Assembly (NCBI GenBank): GCA_015068245.1
Contig: SVKU01000017.1
Coordinates: 1-57,301, forward strand
Direction of reading: 5' to 3'
Source: Oscillospiraceae bacterium
GTDB taxonomy: Bacteria > Bacillota > Clostridia > Oscillospirales > Oscillospiraceae
Length of the DNA: 57,301 nt
Shown: one piece after another, positions 14,559-21,808 of the stretch
How the letters are laid out: every line of letters begins with the position of its first letter
Position numbering within the stretch: position 1 is the stretch's first letter
Translations under genes and position numbers: made by a program
Notes under the pieces: model-generated
Database searches by the model: none
What the model was told of the DNA's origin: nothing
What the model saw: the letters and a program-made list of their open reading frames with translations, nothing else

Positions 14559-16940
14559 TTACTGATTCTTTGCGATGCTGTTGATATATCCTCTGATGGC
14601 TGATGCACCGGCGTATTTTTCGACATTACCGTTTACGCTGACAACCAGTGTGGGTGCCTGTTTGATACCAAGTTCGCGGGTCATATCGGTTTCTTCCTCA
14701 GCATCTACCTTCTTGTAATCCATACCTGCTTTTTCAAGGATGGATGCTGCCATTTTGCAGTTGGGGCAGGTTTTGGTGGTAAACAGCATTGCACCGGGGA
14801 TATACACTCCTGCGGGTTCTTCACTAACCATCTCAGCTTCGGCCTTTTTGACCTCAGCTTCGGTAACGGTACCACCTACGCTGTATACCTTGCGTTCCTT
14901 ATACTCCTGAGTTTTGCCGTCGTTCCAGTTCTGAACGGGACGATAGTAACCGGTGATTCGGCTGTAAACCTCTGCCGTCTCGCCGCAGTGGGGGCAGACG
15001 AACTGCTCACCGGCAAGATAGCCATGGTTCTTGCAGACGGAATAGGTGGGGCTCATGGTGTAGTAAGGCAGGCGGTAGTTCTCTGCGATCTTGCGTACAA
15101 GGTTTGCAGCAGACTGCCAGTCGGGCAGCTTTTCGCCCAGGAAAGCGTGGAATACGGTGCCGGAGGTGTAGAGAGTCTGCAGCTCGTCCTGAACGTCCAG
15201 AGCGGAGAAGATATCCTCGGTATAGTCAACAGGCAGATGGGAGCTGTTGGTATAGTAGGGAGTTTCGCCGTTTTCGGAAGCGGTGATGATGTCGGGGTAA
15301 CGCTCCTTGTCGTGCTTGGCAAGACGATAGGAGGTGGATTCGGCGGGAGTGGCTTCAAGGTTGTACAGGTCGCCGTACATTTCCTGATAGTCGGACAGGC
15401 GATCACGCATATGGTTCAGCACGTCCTTGGCAAACTGCTGGCTCTTGGGATCGGACAGGTCTTTCTTCAGCCAGCGGGCGTTGAGGCAGGCTTCGTTCAT
15501 GCCAACCAGACCGATGGTGGAGAAGTGATTGTCAAAGCTTCCCAAATAACGCTTGGTGTAGGGATACAGGCCTGCTTCAAGCAGATTGGTAACGATGTCT
15601 CTCTTGATCTTAAGGCTGCGGGCAGAAATGTCCATCATTCTGTCGAGACGCTTGTAGAAGGTCTTTTCATCGGGAGACAGGTAAGCGATACGGGGCAGGT
15701 TCAGGGTAACAACACCGATGGAGCCGGTGCTTTCGCCGCTGCCGAAGAAACCGCCGGACTTTTTGCGCAGTTCACGCAGGTCAAGACGCAGACGGCAGCA
15801 CATGGAACGAACGTCGTTGGGTTCCATATCGCTGTTGATATAGTTGGAGAAATAGGGAGTGCCGTACTTGGCAGTCATCTCGAACAGGAGCTTATTGTTC
15901 TCGGTGGGAGACCAGTCGAAGTCCTTGGTGATGGAGTAGGTGGGGATGGGATACTGGAAACCACGGCCGTTGGCGTCGCCTTCGATCATGACTTCGATGA
16001 AAGCCTTGTTGACCATATCCATTTCGGCCTTGCAGTCGCCATAGGTGAAATCCATCTCCTTGCCGCCTACGATAGCGGGCAGGTTTGCAAGGTCAGCGGG
16101 AACAGTCCAGTCGAGGGTGATGTTGGAGAAAGGAGCCTGAGTGCCCCAACGGGAAGGAGTGTTAACGCCAAACACGAAGGATTCGATGCACTGCTTGACT
16201 TCTTTGTAGGTAAGGTTGTCTACCTTAACGAAGGGAGCAAGGTAGGTATCGAAGGAGGAGAACGCCTGAGCACCGGCCCATTCATTCTGCATGATGCCAA
16301 GGAAGTTGACCATCTGGTTGCAGAGGGAGGACAGGTGACCTGCGGGCTTGGAGGTGATTTTGCCTGCTACACCGCCCAGGCCTTCCTGGATAAGCTGCTT
16401 CAGGGACCAGCCTGCGCAGTAACCGGTAAGCATGGAAAGGTCGTGAATGTGAATATCGGTGTTGCGGTGGGCATTGGCGATCTCTTCGTCGTAAACTTCG
16501 CTGAGCCAATAGTTGGCGGTGATGGCGCCGGAGTTGCTGAGGATCAGACCGCCGACAGAATAGGTAACGGTGGAGTTTTCCTTGACACGCCAGTCGTTGA
16601 TATTGACGTAGTTATTAACGGTGTCCTTGTAGTCAAGATAGGTATTCTTGGCGTTGCGGAGTTTTTCACGCTGCTTACGATAAAGGATATATGCCTTGGC
16701 GACGTCTGCATATCCGGCCTGAACCAGAACGGATTCAACGCTGTCCTGAATATCTTCAACGGCGATCTGCTCGTCTTCTATTTTACTTTCAAAATCGGCA
16801 GTAACTTTAAGGGCAAGGAAGTCTATAACATTGGGGTGGTACTGCTTTTCCTGAGCCTCAAATGCCTGAGTGATAGCATCGCTGATTTTGGTAATATCAA
16901 ACTCTACTACCTTTCCGTCTCTCTTTAATACTCTATACAT
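14559..16940 (-). CDS. nrdD: Anaerobic ribonucleoside-triphosphate reductase, with C-terminal glutaredoxin-like domain
   Basis: A 793-residue class III ribonucleotide reductase that makes dNTPs without oxygen. Residues 1-95 are an ATP-cone (VLKRDGKVVEFDITKI). The catalytic domain has MCCRLRLDLRELRKKSGGFFGSG (catalytic Cys region). A zinc-site-like C..H...CPHC follows, and then the glycyl-radical loop RITGYYRPVQNW with Gly664. The last 80 residues add a thioredoxin-fold domain with a CPNC active site (Cys725/Cys728) and the cis-proline motif APTL, so the protein is longer than the roughly 710 residues of the E. coli enzyme. The fused redoxin probably supplies reducing electrons (inference). 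The gene has its own promoter and several NrdR-box-like sites; nrdG lies upstream on the same strand. Confidence 0.95.
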   Translation of the reverse strand: MYRVLKRDGKVVEFDITKISDAITQAFEAQEKQYHPNVIDFLALKVTADFESKIEDEQIAVEDIQDSVESVLVQAGYADVAKAYILYRKQREKLRNAKNTYLDYKDTVNNYVNINDWRVKENSTVTYSVGGLILSNSGAITANYWLSEVYDEEIANAHRNTDIHIHDLSMLTGYCAGWSLKQLIQEGLGGVAGKITSKPAGHLSSLCNQMVNFLGIMQNEWAGAQAFSSFDTYLAPFVKVDNLTYKEVKQCIESFVFGVNTPSRWGTQAPFSNITLDWTVPADLANLPAIVGGKEMDFTYGDCKAEMDMVNKAFIEVMIEGDANGRGFQYPIPTYSITKDFDWSPTENNKLLFEMTAKYGTPYFSNYINSDMEPNDVRSMCCRLRLDLRELRKKSGGFFGSGESTGSIGVVTLNLPRIAYLSPDEKTFYKRLDRMMDISARSLKIKRDIVTNLLEAGLYPYTKRYLGSFDNHFSTIGLVGMNEACLNARWLKKDLSDPKSQQFAKDVLNHMRDRLSDYQEMYGDLYNLEATPAESTSYRLAKHDKERYPDIITASENGETPYYTNSSHLPVDYTEDIFSALDVQDELQTLYTSGTVFHAFLGEKLPDWQSAANLVRKIAENYRLPYYTMSPTYSVCKNHGYLAGEQFVCPHCGETAEVYSRITGYYRPVQNWNDGKTQEYKERKVYSVGGTVTEAEVKKAEAEMVSEEPAGVYIPGAMLFTTKTCPNCKMAASILEKAGMDYKKVDAEEETDMTRELGIKQAPTLVVSVNGNVEKYAGASAIRGYINSIAKNQ

Positions 16941-16982
16941 TAGGTTCCTTCCTTTCTCTTGGGTTTCGTTTCAATATTTCAT

Positions 16983-17040
16983 AAACTGGATATTGTGGTA
17001 ATTAATACCTGTAATTCTATTCAGACACAAGTTATTGTGT
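16983..17040. promoter_or_regulatory. Two NrdR-box-like palindromes downstream of the nrdD promoter
   Basis: ACACAAGTTATTGTGT at 17025-17040 fits the NrdR consensus acaCwAtATaTwGtgt well. A weaker match (AAACTGGATATTGTGG, 12 of 16) lies at 16983-16998. Their centres are 42 bp apart. Both are in the transcribed leader, so bound NrdR would block promoter clearance. NrdR is a known ATP-cone repressor of ribonucleotide reductase genes; its gene is not in the window. Confidence 0.65.
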
Positions 17041-17056
17041 TCATCTTGTGTTAGGG

Positions 17057-17085
17057 ATTATAGCATAGCCTAATACTATAATCAA
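17057..17085 (-). promoter_or_regulatory. nrdD promoter
   Basis: Read on the minus strand: TTGATT (17085-17080), 17-nt spacer, TATAAT (17062-17057). A start site near 17050 gives a leader of about 110 nt before nrdD. Confidence 0.8.
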
Positions 17086-17114
17086 GGGGTTTTTGAAAAT
17101 TTTTTCACTTTTAA

Positions 17115-17174
17115 CCACAATATATTGTGTTTACATAACGATTATTTTCAAGATATTGACCCAATATATTGTGG
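17115..17174. promoter_or_regulatory. Two further NrdR boxes upstream of the nrdD promoter
   Basis: CCACAATATATTGTGT at 17115-17130 and ACCCAATATATTGTGG at 17159-17174 keep the CAATATATTG core of the NrdR box. Centre spacing is 44 bp. They lie upstream of the -35, so the promoter is bracketed by box pairs. Confidence 0.75.
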
Positions 17175-17212
17175 TCAGGGCATCAAAACACGCTGAAACC
17201 CATGGTTTTGAC

Positions 17213-17250
17213 AAAAAGACCGACCACAATATATTGTGGTCGGTCTTTTT
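17213..17250. terminator. Perfect 38-bp palindrome: nrdG terminator containing an NrdR box
   Basis: The arms AAAAAGACCGACCACAATA and TATTGTGGTCGGTCTTTTT are exact inverse complements with no loop. Read leftward it follows nrdG and ends in a T-run, so it is a terminator. Its centre (17224-17239) is at the same time a full NrdR box, CCACAATATATTGTGG. Confidence 0.7.
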
Positions 17251-17251
17251 G

Positions 17252-17318
17252 CCCTCTCCGTCGCCTACGGCGACGGCTCCCCCTTTGGGGGAGCTGTCAG
17301 CGGAGCTGACTGAGAGGG
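17252..17318. repeat. Intergenic hairpin repeat CCCTCT...AGAGGG
   Basis: Three consecutive hairpins, CCGTCGCC/GGCGACGG, CTCCCCC/GGGGGAG and GTCAGC/GCTGAC, enclosed by CCCTCT and AGAGGG. This type of element is a recurrent intergenic repeat in gut clostridial genomes (general knowledge). It directly follows the nrdG stop codon. Confidence 0.7.
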
Positions 17319-17322
17319 TTAA

Positions 17323-18009
17323 TCAATGCATTTCCGCATTGGGTATATACATTTTTGCTATCTCCAGCATTTTTTTGCTTTCATCTTCTGAAAGGGCGCT
17401 GATACCTTCACCTACCAGGTCGCCGGAATCCACAAAGTTCTGGAGTACATATCTCTGGCAGCCTTTTATCCACTGCCCTATCCTGTGCATATCCTCTTCG
17501 GTATGCAGAGGGTGAGCCATAGTGGTGCGGAAAGTGTAAGGAATATGATCCTCCATAAGGAAATCCACGGTTTCGCAGACATTTGAAATATCATAGTTCT
17601 CTATTCCAACGGTTTTGCCATAGCTTTCTTTACTGTTTTTTATATCTACAGCAACGTGATCCACCAATCCGGCAGCAACGATCTTTTTAAGAGTTTCGGG
17701 ATAGCTGCCGTTGGTATCCAGTTTCACCAGATATCCCAGATCCTTGATAGCTTTGATCAGTTCGGGAGTATCGTGGTGCATCAGCGGTTCACCGCCGGTG
17801 ATACACACTCCGTCCAGCATTCCCTGCCTTTTTTTCAGAAAGCTCATAAGCTCATCAAAGGTTATCTCTGGGTTCTCGTTGGGTCTGAGCACCAAGGATG
17901 CGTTGTGGCAAAAGGGGCACCTGAAGTTGCAGCCGCCGGTAAACACTGTGCAGGCAACCTTTCCCGGGAAATCCAGCAAAGTCAGTTTTTGTAATCCGCT
18001 TATTCTCAT
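17323..18009 (-). CDS. nrdG: Anaerobic ribonucleotide reductase activating protein (radical SAM)
   Basis: A 228-residue radical-SAM activase that installs the glycyl radical on NrdD. The SAM iron-sulfur motif is Cys27-x3-Cys31-x2-Cys34 (GGCNFRCPFCHN), followed by the GGEPL motif. It is longer than E. coli NrdG and matches the NrdG2 subgroup of anaerobic bacteria. The start overlaps the stop of the metallo-beta-lactamase-fold gene by one base (TAATG), with GAGGTGAG upstream, so translation is coupled. It lies upstream of nrdD on the same strand but is separated from it by a terminator and nrdD's own promoter. Confidence 0.92.
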   Translation of the reverse strand: MRISGLQKLTLLDFPGKVACTVFTGGCNFRCPFCHNASLVLRPNENPEITFDELMSFLKKRQGMLDGVCITGGEPLMHHDTPELIKAIKDLGYLVKLDTNGSYPETLKKIVAAGLVDHVAVDIKNSKESYGKTVGIENYDISNVCETVDFLMEDHIPYTFRTTMAHPLHTEEDMHRIGQWIKGCQRYVLQNFVDSGDLVGEGISALSEDESKKMLEIAKMYIPNAEMH

Positions 18010-18836
18010 TATCTCACCTCAACCACTGTGCCGCCGGACATATATTCCAGCCTGTCACCCATTATTTCTTTCATTCTTTCGTAAGACGGAAGTCCCGTAC
18101 AATGGCAGGTATAGTACATACAGGGATACTGCAGAAGTCGATGGGCTGTTTCTTCAACAGGGATATGAAGCCCGTCCTCACTGCCGCCGGGGTTGGAAAG
18201 ATGGAATCCGCCGATGACAACATCGGGGGCTTTTCCGATTATCTCTATTGCCTTTTCCAGAAGATTGACTATGCCATTGTGGGAACAGCCGGATATGAGG
18301 ACAGTTTTGCCGTTTTCGGTGATGATAAGGTTGTGTTCATGTTCAAAGCTGTCGGGCTCAGGGCCGTGTTCACCCTGCATCAGCAGTTTTTTATTTGTCT
18401 CGGACCAAAGTTCTCTGGCTGTAACTCCGCTGTAAACAGTCAGTTCATCATCAATAACGGTAATACCGTCCACGAGGACTATCCTGCCGCTGTTCAGCAA
18501 AGAAGGCTCGACACCTATATCTTTCAGCTTTCCATCGTCACGGTGGGCAAGGTGAGGTTCAAAGGCCAGCTTATGAGCATAGACGGAAGCGACGCTGTTC
18601 AGTTCAAAAAACTTACCCATGGCACCGCCGTGATCGTAATGACCGTGGGACAAAAATGCCATATCCGCACCGGAAACGTCCACACCAAGGACGGCTGCGT
18701 TTTCAGCAAAGCCGCCTGTTTCGCCAAAATCGAACATTATGCGGTGTTTTTCCGTCTCAATATATAAAGACAGTCCGTGTTCGCAGGAAAGTCCGTCTTT
18801 GCAGGCTGTGTTTTCTATCAAACCGGTGATTCTCAT
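18009..18836 (-). CDS. MBL-fold metallo-hydrolase
   Basis: A 275-residue metallo-beta-lactamase-fold protein. The metal motif LSHGHYDHGG gives the HxHxDH residues; further ligands are in ISGCSHNGI and GGFHLSNPGG and the C-terminal YYTCHCTG. The pattern resembles the family annotated as dihydropteroate-like/ribofuranosylaminobenzene phosphate synthase homologues (MJ0296-like), whose reactions are poorly defined. It is the first gene of an operon with nrdG, sharing TAATG, which hints at a role linked to anaerobic nucleotide reduction or SAM by-products (inference). Ribosome site GAGAGG. Confidence 0.82.
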   Translation of the reverse strand: MRITGLIENTACKDGLSCEHGLSLYIETEKHRIMFDFGETGGFAENAAVLGVDVSGADMAFLSHGHYDHGGAMGKFFELNSVASVYAHKLAFEPHLAHRDDGKLKDIGVEPSLLNSGRIVLVDGITVIDDELTVYSGVTARELWSETNKKLLMQGEHGPEPDSFEHEHNLIITENGKTVLISGCSHNGIVNLLEKAIEIIGKAPDVVIGGFHLSNPGGSEDGLHIPVEETAHRLLQYPCMYYTCHCTGLPSYERMKEIMGDRLEYMSGGTVVEVR

Positions 18837-18872
18837 GTTATGTCAACCTCTCGTCTGTTCTCTGTTTTGTCT

Positions 18873-18881
18873 ATTATACCA
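18873..18881 (-). promoter_or_regulatory. Extended -10 promoter of the MBL-nrdG operon
   Basis: Minus strand TGGTATAAT (18881-18873), 37 nt before the start codon. It lies only six bases from the -35 of the divergent SanA-like promoter, so the two promoters overlap in space and probably compete. Confidence 0.55.
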
Positions 18882-18886
18882 CCGAT

Positions 18887-18915
18887 TTGACAATATTTGA
18901 ATACGGAAATATAAT
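18887..18915 (+). promoter_or_regulatory. Consensus promoter of the SanA/ElyC-like gene
   Basis: TTGACA (18887-18892), 17-nt spacer, TATAAT (18910-18915): both hexamers are perfect. The expected start site, about 18922, falls inside the heptamer array that follows. Confidence 0.85.
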
Positions 18916-18916
18916 T

Positions 18917-18944
18917 CAGTTAACAGTTAACAGTTAACAGTTAA
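18917..18944. repeat. Four tandem copies of CAGTTAA at a transcription start
   Basis: An exact (CAGTTAA)x4 array begins two bases after the -10 element and forms the first part of the leader. Copy number could change by slippage. Confidence 0.85.
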
Positions 18945-18966
18945 CAATTACGATAGGGATAACAGA

Positions 18967-19638
18967 ATGAAGAAAACAATTAAGAAACTAATCATAATAC
19001 TAATAATAATTGTGGTCATTGCACTGGCAGCATTGCTTATTATCAACAGTATAGTTAAATCAGCAGCCGATGGCAGGCTGCTGACCGTTGAAGATGCCGC
19101 TTCACTGAACGCTGACTGTATCCTTGTGCTGGGTGCAGGGGTGTATTCCTCCGGGCAGCCCAGTCCAATGCTGAACGACAGGCTTGAATACGGAATCAGT
19201 CTGTATGAAGTCGGTGCAGCAGAAAAGCTTCTTATGAGCGGTGACCACGGCCGCAAGGAATATGACGAGGTCAATGTGATGAAAGACTTCGCCATTGACA
19301 GCGGCATACCGTCTGAAGACGTATTTATGGACCATGCGGGCTTTTCAACCTACGAGAGCCTGTACAGGGCAAGGGATATATTCGAGGCAGAAACAGTTAT
19401 AATCGTAACACAGGAGTATCATATGTACCGAACCTTGTACATAGCGGATAAGCTGGGGCTTGACGCTTACGGCGTTTGTTCTGACCCGAGGGAATATGCT
19501 GTTCAGTGGTACCGGGATCTTCGGGAGATTGCCGCAAGGACAAAGGACTTTGTTCAGTGCATATTCATGCCCGAACCTACGTTTTTGGGTGAAGCCATGC
19601 CTGTAAGCGGTGATGGTGATGTGACGAATGACAAATGA
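18967..19638 (+). CDS. SanA/YdcF-like membrane protein (DUF218, ElyC family)
   Basis: A 223-residue protein with one N-terminal membrane helix (KLIIILIIIVVIALAALLII) and a DUF218 domain outside the membrane. The motifs CILVLGAGV, LNDRLEYGISLYE, LLMSGDHG, DHAGFSTYESLYRA and VTQEYHMYRTLYIA are those of SanA, linked in enterobacteria to envelope barrier function and vancomycin exclusion. The biochemical role is unsettled. The ribosome site (AGGGAT) is weak. It is divergent from the MBL-nrdG operon. The last few residues (GDGDVTNDK) run towards a repeat element and may be poorly conserved. Confidence 0.85.
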   Translation: MKKTIKKLIIILIIIVVIALAALLIINSIVKSAADGRLLTVEDAASLNADCILVLGAGVYSSGQPSPMLNDRLEYGISLYEVGAAEKLLMSGDHGRKEYDEVNVMKDFAIDSGIPSEDVFMDHAGFSTYESLYRARDIFEAETVIIVTQEYHMYRTLYIADKLGLDAYGVCSDPREYAVQWYRDLREIAARTKDFVQCIFMPEPTFLGEAMPVSGDGDVTNDK

Positions 19639-19657
19639 AAGATATTGCTTACCACAA

Positions 19658-19704
19658 TGAGGATTTCTCGTCGCCAACTATGTTGGCTCACTCGAAATGA
19701 CAGC
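19658..19704. repeat. Copy of the small hairpin repeat family
   Basis: Ends GAGGATTTCTC and TCGAAATGACAGC with a central hairpin GCCAAC/GTTGGC; same family as the copies at 6067-6378 and 11481-11525. Confidence 0.7.
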
Positions 19705-19707
19705 AAA

Positions 19708-19740
19708 AAACTCGGCAGTTTGACTGCCGAGTTTATTTTT
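19708..19740. terminator. Bidirectional terminator
   Basis: AAACTCGGCAG, loop TTTGA, CTGCCGAGTTT, then T-rich sequence. It separates the convergent SanA-like and cytidylate-kinase-like genes. Confidence 0.85.
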
Positions 19741-20356
19741 ATCCTTCAAAGCTGTTTCTGTATGCTTTTTCAAACTCTTCGGTTATCTTGGCAAGGACCT
19801 CTACGCTGCCGTCGATACCGAGCATGGAGCTGTCGATAGTGAAATCGTAGCTGGCAGCTTCGCCCCATTTTTTGTGGGAATAATAGTTATAGTAAGCCGC
19901 TCTTTTCTTATCCTGCTTCAAAGCGGTCTTTTCGGAAAGCTGTTCGGGAATGTTGTAATTCTCAACGATCCTCTTTTTTCTATGTTCCATATCGCTGTGG
20001 ATAAAGATATGTATGCAGTCTTTGCGTTCACGCAGGACATAGTCTGCACAGCGGCCGACGATTACACAGTCTCCTGCTTTGGCAACTTCCTTGATGGCAT
20101 CGAACTGGGCAAATGCCAGCTGCTGGTTCATGGGAACCACATCAATGCCGCTCATGGAGTTGACATACATATTGTAAATAAAGCTGGAGGTGGGGGTTTC
20201 GTCGAACTCGCTGAGAGCCGACTGGGAAAGACCGCTCTTCTGGGCGGCGATCGTCAACAGTTCATTGTCGTAAAAAGCAAAGCCAAGTTTCTGCGCCAGC
20301 TTTTCGCCGATCTCTTTGCCGCCGCTGCCATACTGTCTGCCAATTGTAATGATCAT
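19739..20356 (-). CDS. Cytidylate-kinase-like protein
   Basis: A 205-residue P-loop-type protein of the cytidylate kinase-like family common in Firmicutes. It opens with MIITIGRQYGSGGKEIGEKLA (a P-loop-like GRQYGSGGKEIG), has FDETPTSSF, VIVGRCADYVL and the arginine-rich lid region HRKKRIVENYNI, and ends with FTIDSSMLGID. It differs from housekeeping Cmk, and its substrate is not established. Single gene, convergent with the SanA-like gene and divergent from the GntR operon. Confidence 0.82.
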   Translation of the reverse strand: MIITIGRQYGSGGKEIGEKLAQKLGFAFYDNELLTIAAQKSGLSQSALSEFDETPTSSFIYNMYVNSMSGIDVVPMNQQLAFAQFDAIKEVAKAGDCVIVGRCADYVLRERKDCIHIFIHSDMEHRKKRIVENYNIPEQLSEKTALKQDKKRAAYYNYYSHKKWGEAASYDFTIDSSMLGIDGSVEVLAKITEEFEKAYRNSFEG

Positions 20357-20459
20357 AAACGATACCGCCTTTCACTTTTTCATTTCAATATTTCTGGCTT
20401 TAGAATATCATATTCACAGCTTTTACACAAGAAAAATTTTTATTTTTTCAAAAATACTG

Positions 20460-20516
20460 TTGACATTTACCAAACAACAGTGTATCCTAACTGTACTACC
20501 ACAGTTAATACAGTTA
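20460..20516 (+). promoter_or_regulatory. Promoter and operator of the GntR-ABC operon
   Basis: TTGACA (20460-20465), 17 nt, TATCCT (20483-20488). Immediately downstream TAACTGT/ACAGTTA (20488-20507) form an inverted repeat with a 6-nt gap, and a third ACAGTTA follows at 20510-20516. The dyad covers the start site, as expected for autorepression by a YtrA-type GntR protein. Confidence 0.7.
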
Positions 20517-20546
20517 GTTCACCAAAACTTTTTCAGGAGGTGGAAC

Positions 20547-20912
20547 ATGATAACGCTGAACTACCGTGATTCCCGTCCTATCTATGAACAGATCAAGGAC
20601 GGTATCAAACGGCTGGTGGTGACCGGTGCCGTGGCGGCTGACGAAAAGCTGCCCTCGGTAAGGGAGCTGGCTTCTTCTCTTGCCATCAACCCCAACACTA
20701 TTCAGCGGGCATACCGGGAGCTTGAGCAGGAAGGCTATGTTTACACAGTGGCCGGTAAAGGCTCATTTGCCGGTTCAAACCATCAAATCGATACAAGACG
20801 AATTGATGAGCTGCTGGCCGCATTTGATAAAAGCGTGGCTGAACTGAGGTTTCTGGGCATCAGTACCGAGGAGCTTTGCAGCCGTATCCATGACCCTAAG
20901 GAGGGAGAATAA
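20547..20912 (+). CDS. YtrA-type GntR-family repressor
   Basis: A 121-residue regulator with the GntR winged helix (RPIYEQIKDGIKRLVVTGAV, KLPSVRELASSLAINPNTIQRAYRELEQEGYVYT) and the short C-terminal dimerisation tail of the YtrA subfamily. The start at 20547 follows AGGAGG at 20535-20540. Its stop overlaps the ABC ATPase start (TAATG). YtrA-like repressors typically control the ABC exporter encoded next to them and respond to cell-wall-active compounds. An inverted repeat overlaps the promoter. Confidence 0.92.
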   Translation: MITLNYRDSRPIYEQIKDGIKRLVVTGAVAADEKLPSVRELASSLAINPNTIQRAYRELEQEGYVYTVAGKGSFAGSNHQIDTRRIDELLAAFDKSVAELRFLGISTEELCSRIHDPKEGE

Positions 20913-21808
20913 TGATAGAAGTCAAAAACATTGTCAAGACCTTCGATGGCTTTGAGGCTTTGTCGGGCTGTTCACTGGAGGTCAAGCCCGGCTCTGTTTA
21001 CGGTCTTGTGGGACCAAACGGCGCGGGCAAAAGCACCCTTATCCGCTGCCTGACCGGCGTGTATAAGCCCGACAGCGGGCAGATAAGCATAGACGGTGAA
21101 CCCATCTGGGAAAACGCAGGCCTGAAAAGCAGGATCGCATATATCCCCGATGACCTTTATTACTTTATGTCTGCTTCCACCCGGGAAATGATGAATTTCT
21201 ATAAAGGGCTGTACCCAAAGTTCGATGCATCAAGGTATGAAAAACTGAAGGACGTTTTTACAAGCATCGACGAAAAGGCTCCCATCCGCCGTCTTTCCAA
21301 GGGTATGCAGAAGCAGTCTGCTTTCTGGCTGGCCATGTGTCAGTGTCCCGACTACGTTATCCTCGATGAGCCGGTGGACGGTCTTGACCCCGTTATGCGC
21401 CGTCAGGTGTGGTCGATTCTGATGAACGAGGTTGCCGAACGCGGCATAAGCGTACTGGTGTCGTCCCACAACCTGCGTGAGCTTGAGGACGTTTGCGACC
21501 ATGTGGGCATAATGAGCCACGGAAAGATACTTTTGCAGCGGTCACTGTCTGACCTGCAGGACAGCATAACGAAGGTTCAGCTGGTGTTCAACGAGATCAA
21601 AGAGCTGCCCCAAAACCTTGAAGTGCTGCACCGCAGCGAGGTCGGTCGCATAACTACCATCATTGTGAGAGGCAGCTCCGGGGAAGTTCTGAACAAGCTT
21701 TCAACCATTGATCCCTTGTTGGCAGATGCCCTGCCCCTTACCCTTGAAGAAATATTCATTTATGAGCTTGGAGGTGAAGATTACCATGTCAAAGACATCA
21801 TTCTTTAA
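20912..21808 (+). CDS. ABC transporter ATP-binding protein
   Basis: A 298-residue ATPase: Walker A GPNGAGKST (residues 34-42), signature RLSKGMQ, Walker B VILDEPVDGLD and the H-loop SSHN. The C-terminal extension after residue 215 is usual for YtrB/BcrA-like ATPases. It lies between the GntR repressor, with which it shares TAATG, and the permease, which starts 23 nt before its stop; the three form one tightly coupled operon. It powers the membrane protein encoded next. The transported compound is unknown; export of, or response to, antimicrobial peptides is plausible for the family. Confidence 0.93.
   Translation: MIEVKNIVKTFDGFEALSGCSLEVKPGSVYGLVGPNGAGKSTLIRCLTGVYKPDSGQISIDGEPIWENAGLKSRIAYIPDDLYYFMSASTREMMNFYKGLYPKFDASRYEKLKDVFTSIDEKAPIRRLSKGMQKQSAFWLAMCQCPDYVILDEPVDGLDPVMRRQVWSILMNEVAERGISVLVSSHNLRELEDVCDHVGIMSHGKILLQRSLSDLQDSITKVQLVFNEIKELPQNLEVLHRSEVGRITTIIVRGSSGEVLNKLSTIDPLLADALPLTLEEIFIYELGGEDYHVKDIIL

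Noticed and set aside
14988-16928. 646-codon plus-strand open frame opposite nrdD
   Set aside because: nrdD is unmistakable on the other strand; the antisense frame has no motif or ribosome site.
16983-17250. Repeated CCACAATATATTGTG as a CRISPR-like array
   Set aside because: Spacings are uneven, repeats are palindromic 16-mers matching NrdR boxes, and no cas gene is present.
17252-17318. Stacked hairpins as a structured non-coding RNA or riboswitch
   Set aside because: The element follows a stop codon and matches a dispersed intergenic repeat type; no aptamer pattern is recognised.
19739-20356. Housekeeping cytidylate kinase (cmk)
   Set aside because: Sequence fits the cytidylate-kinase-like family and not canonical Cmk, and the context is not that of cmk (no ribosomal protein S1 or lytB neighbours).
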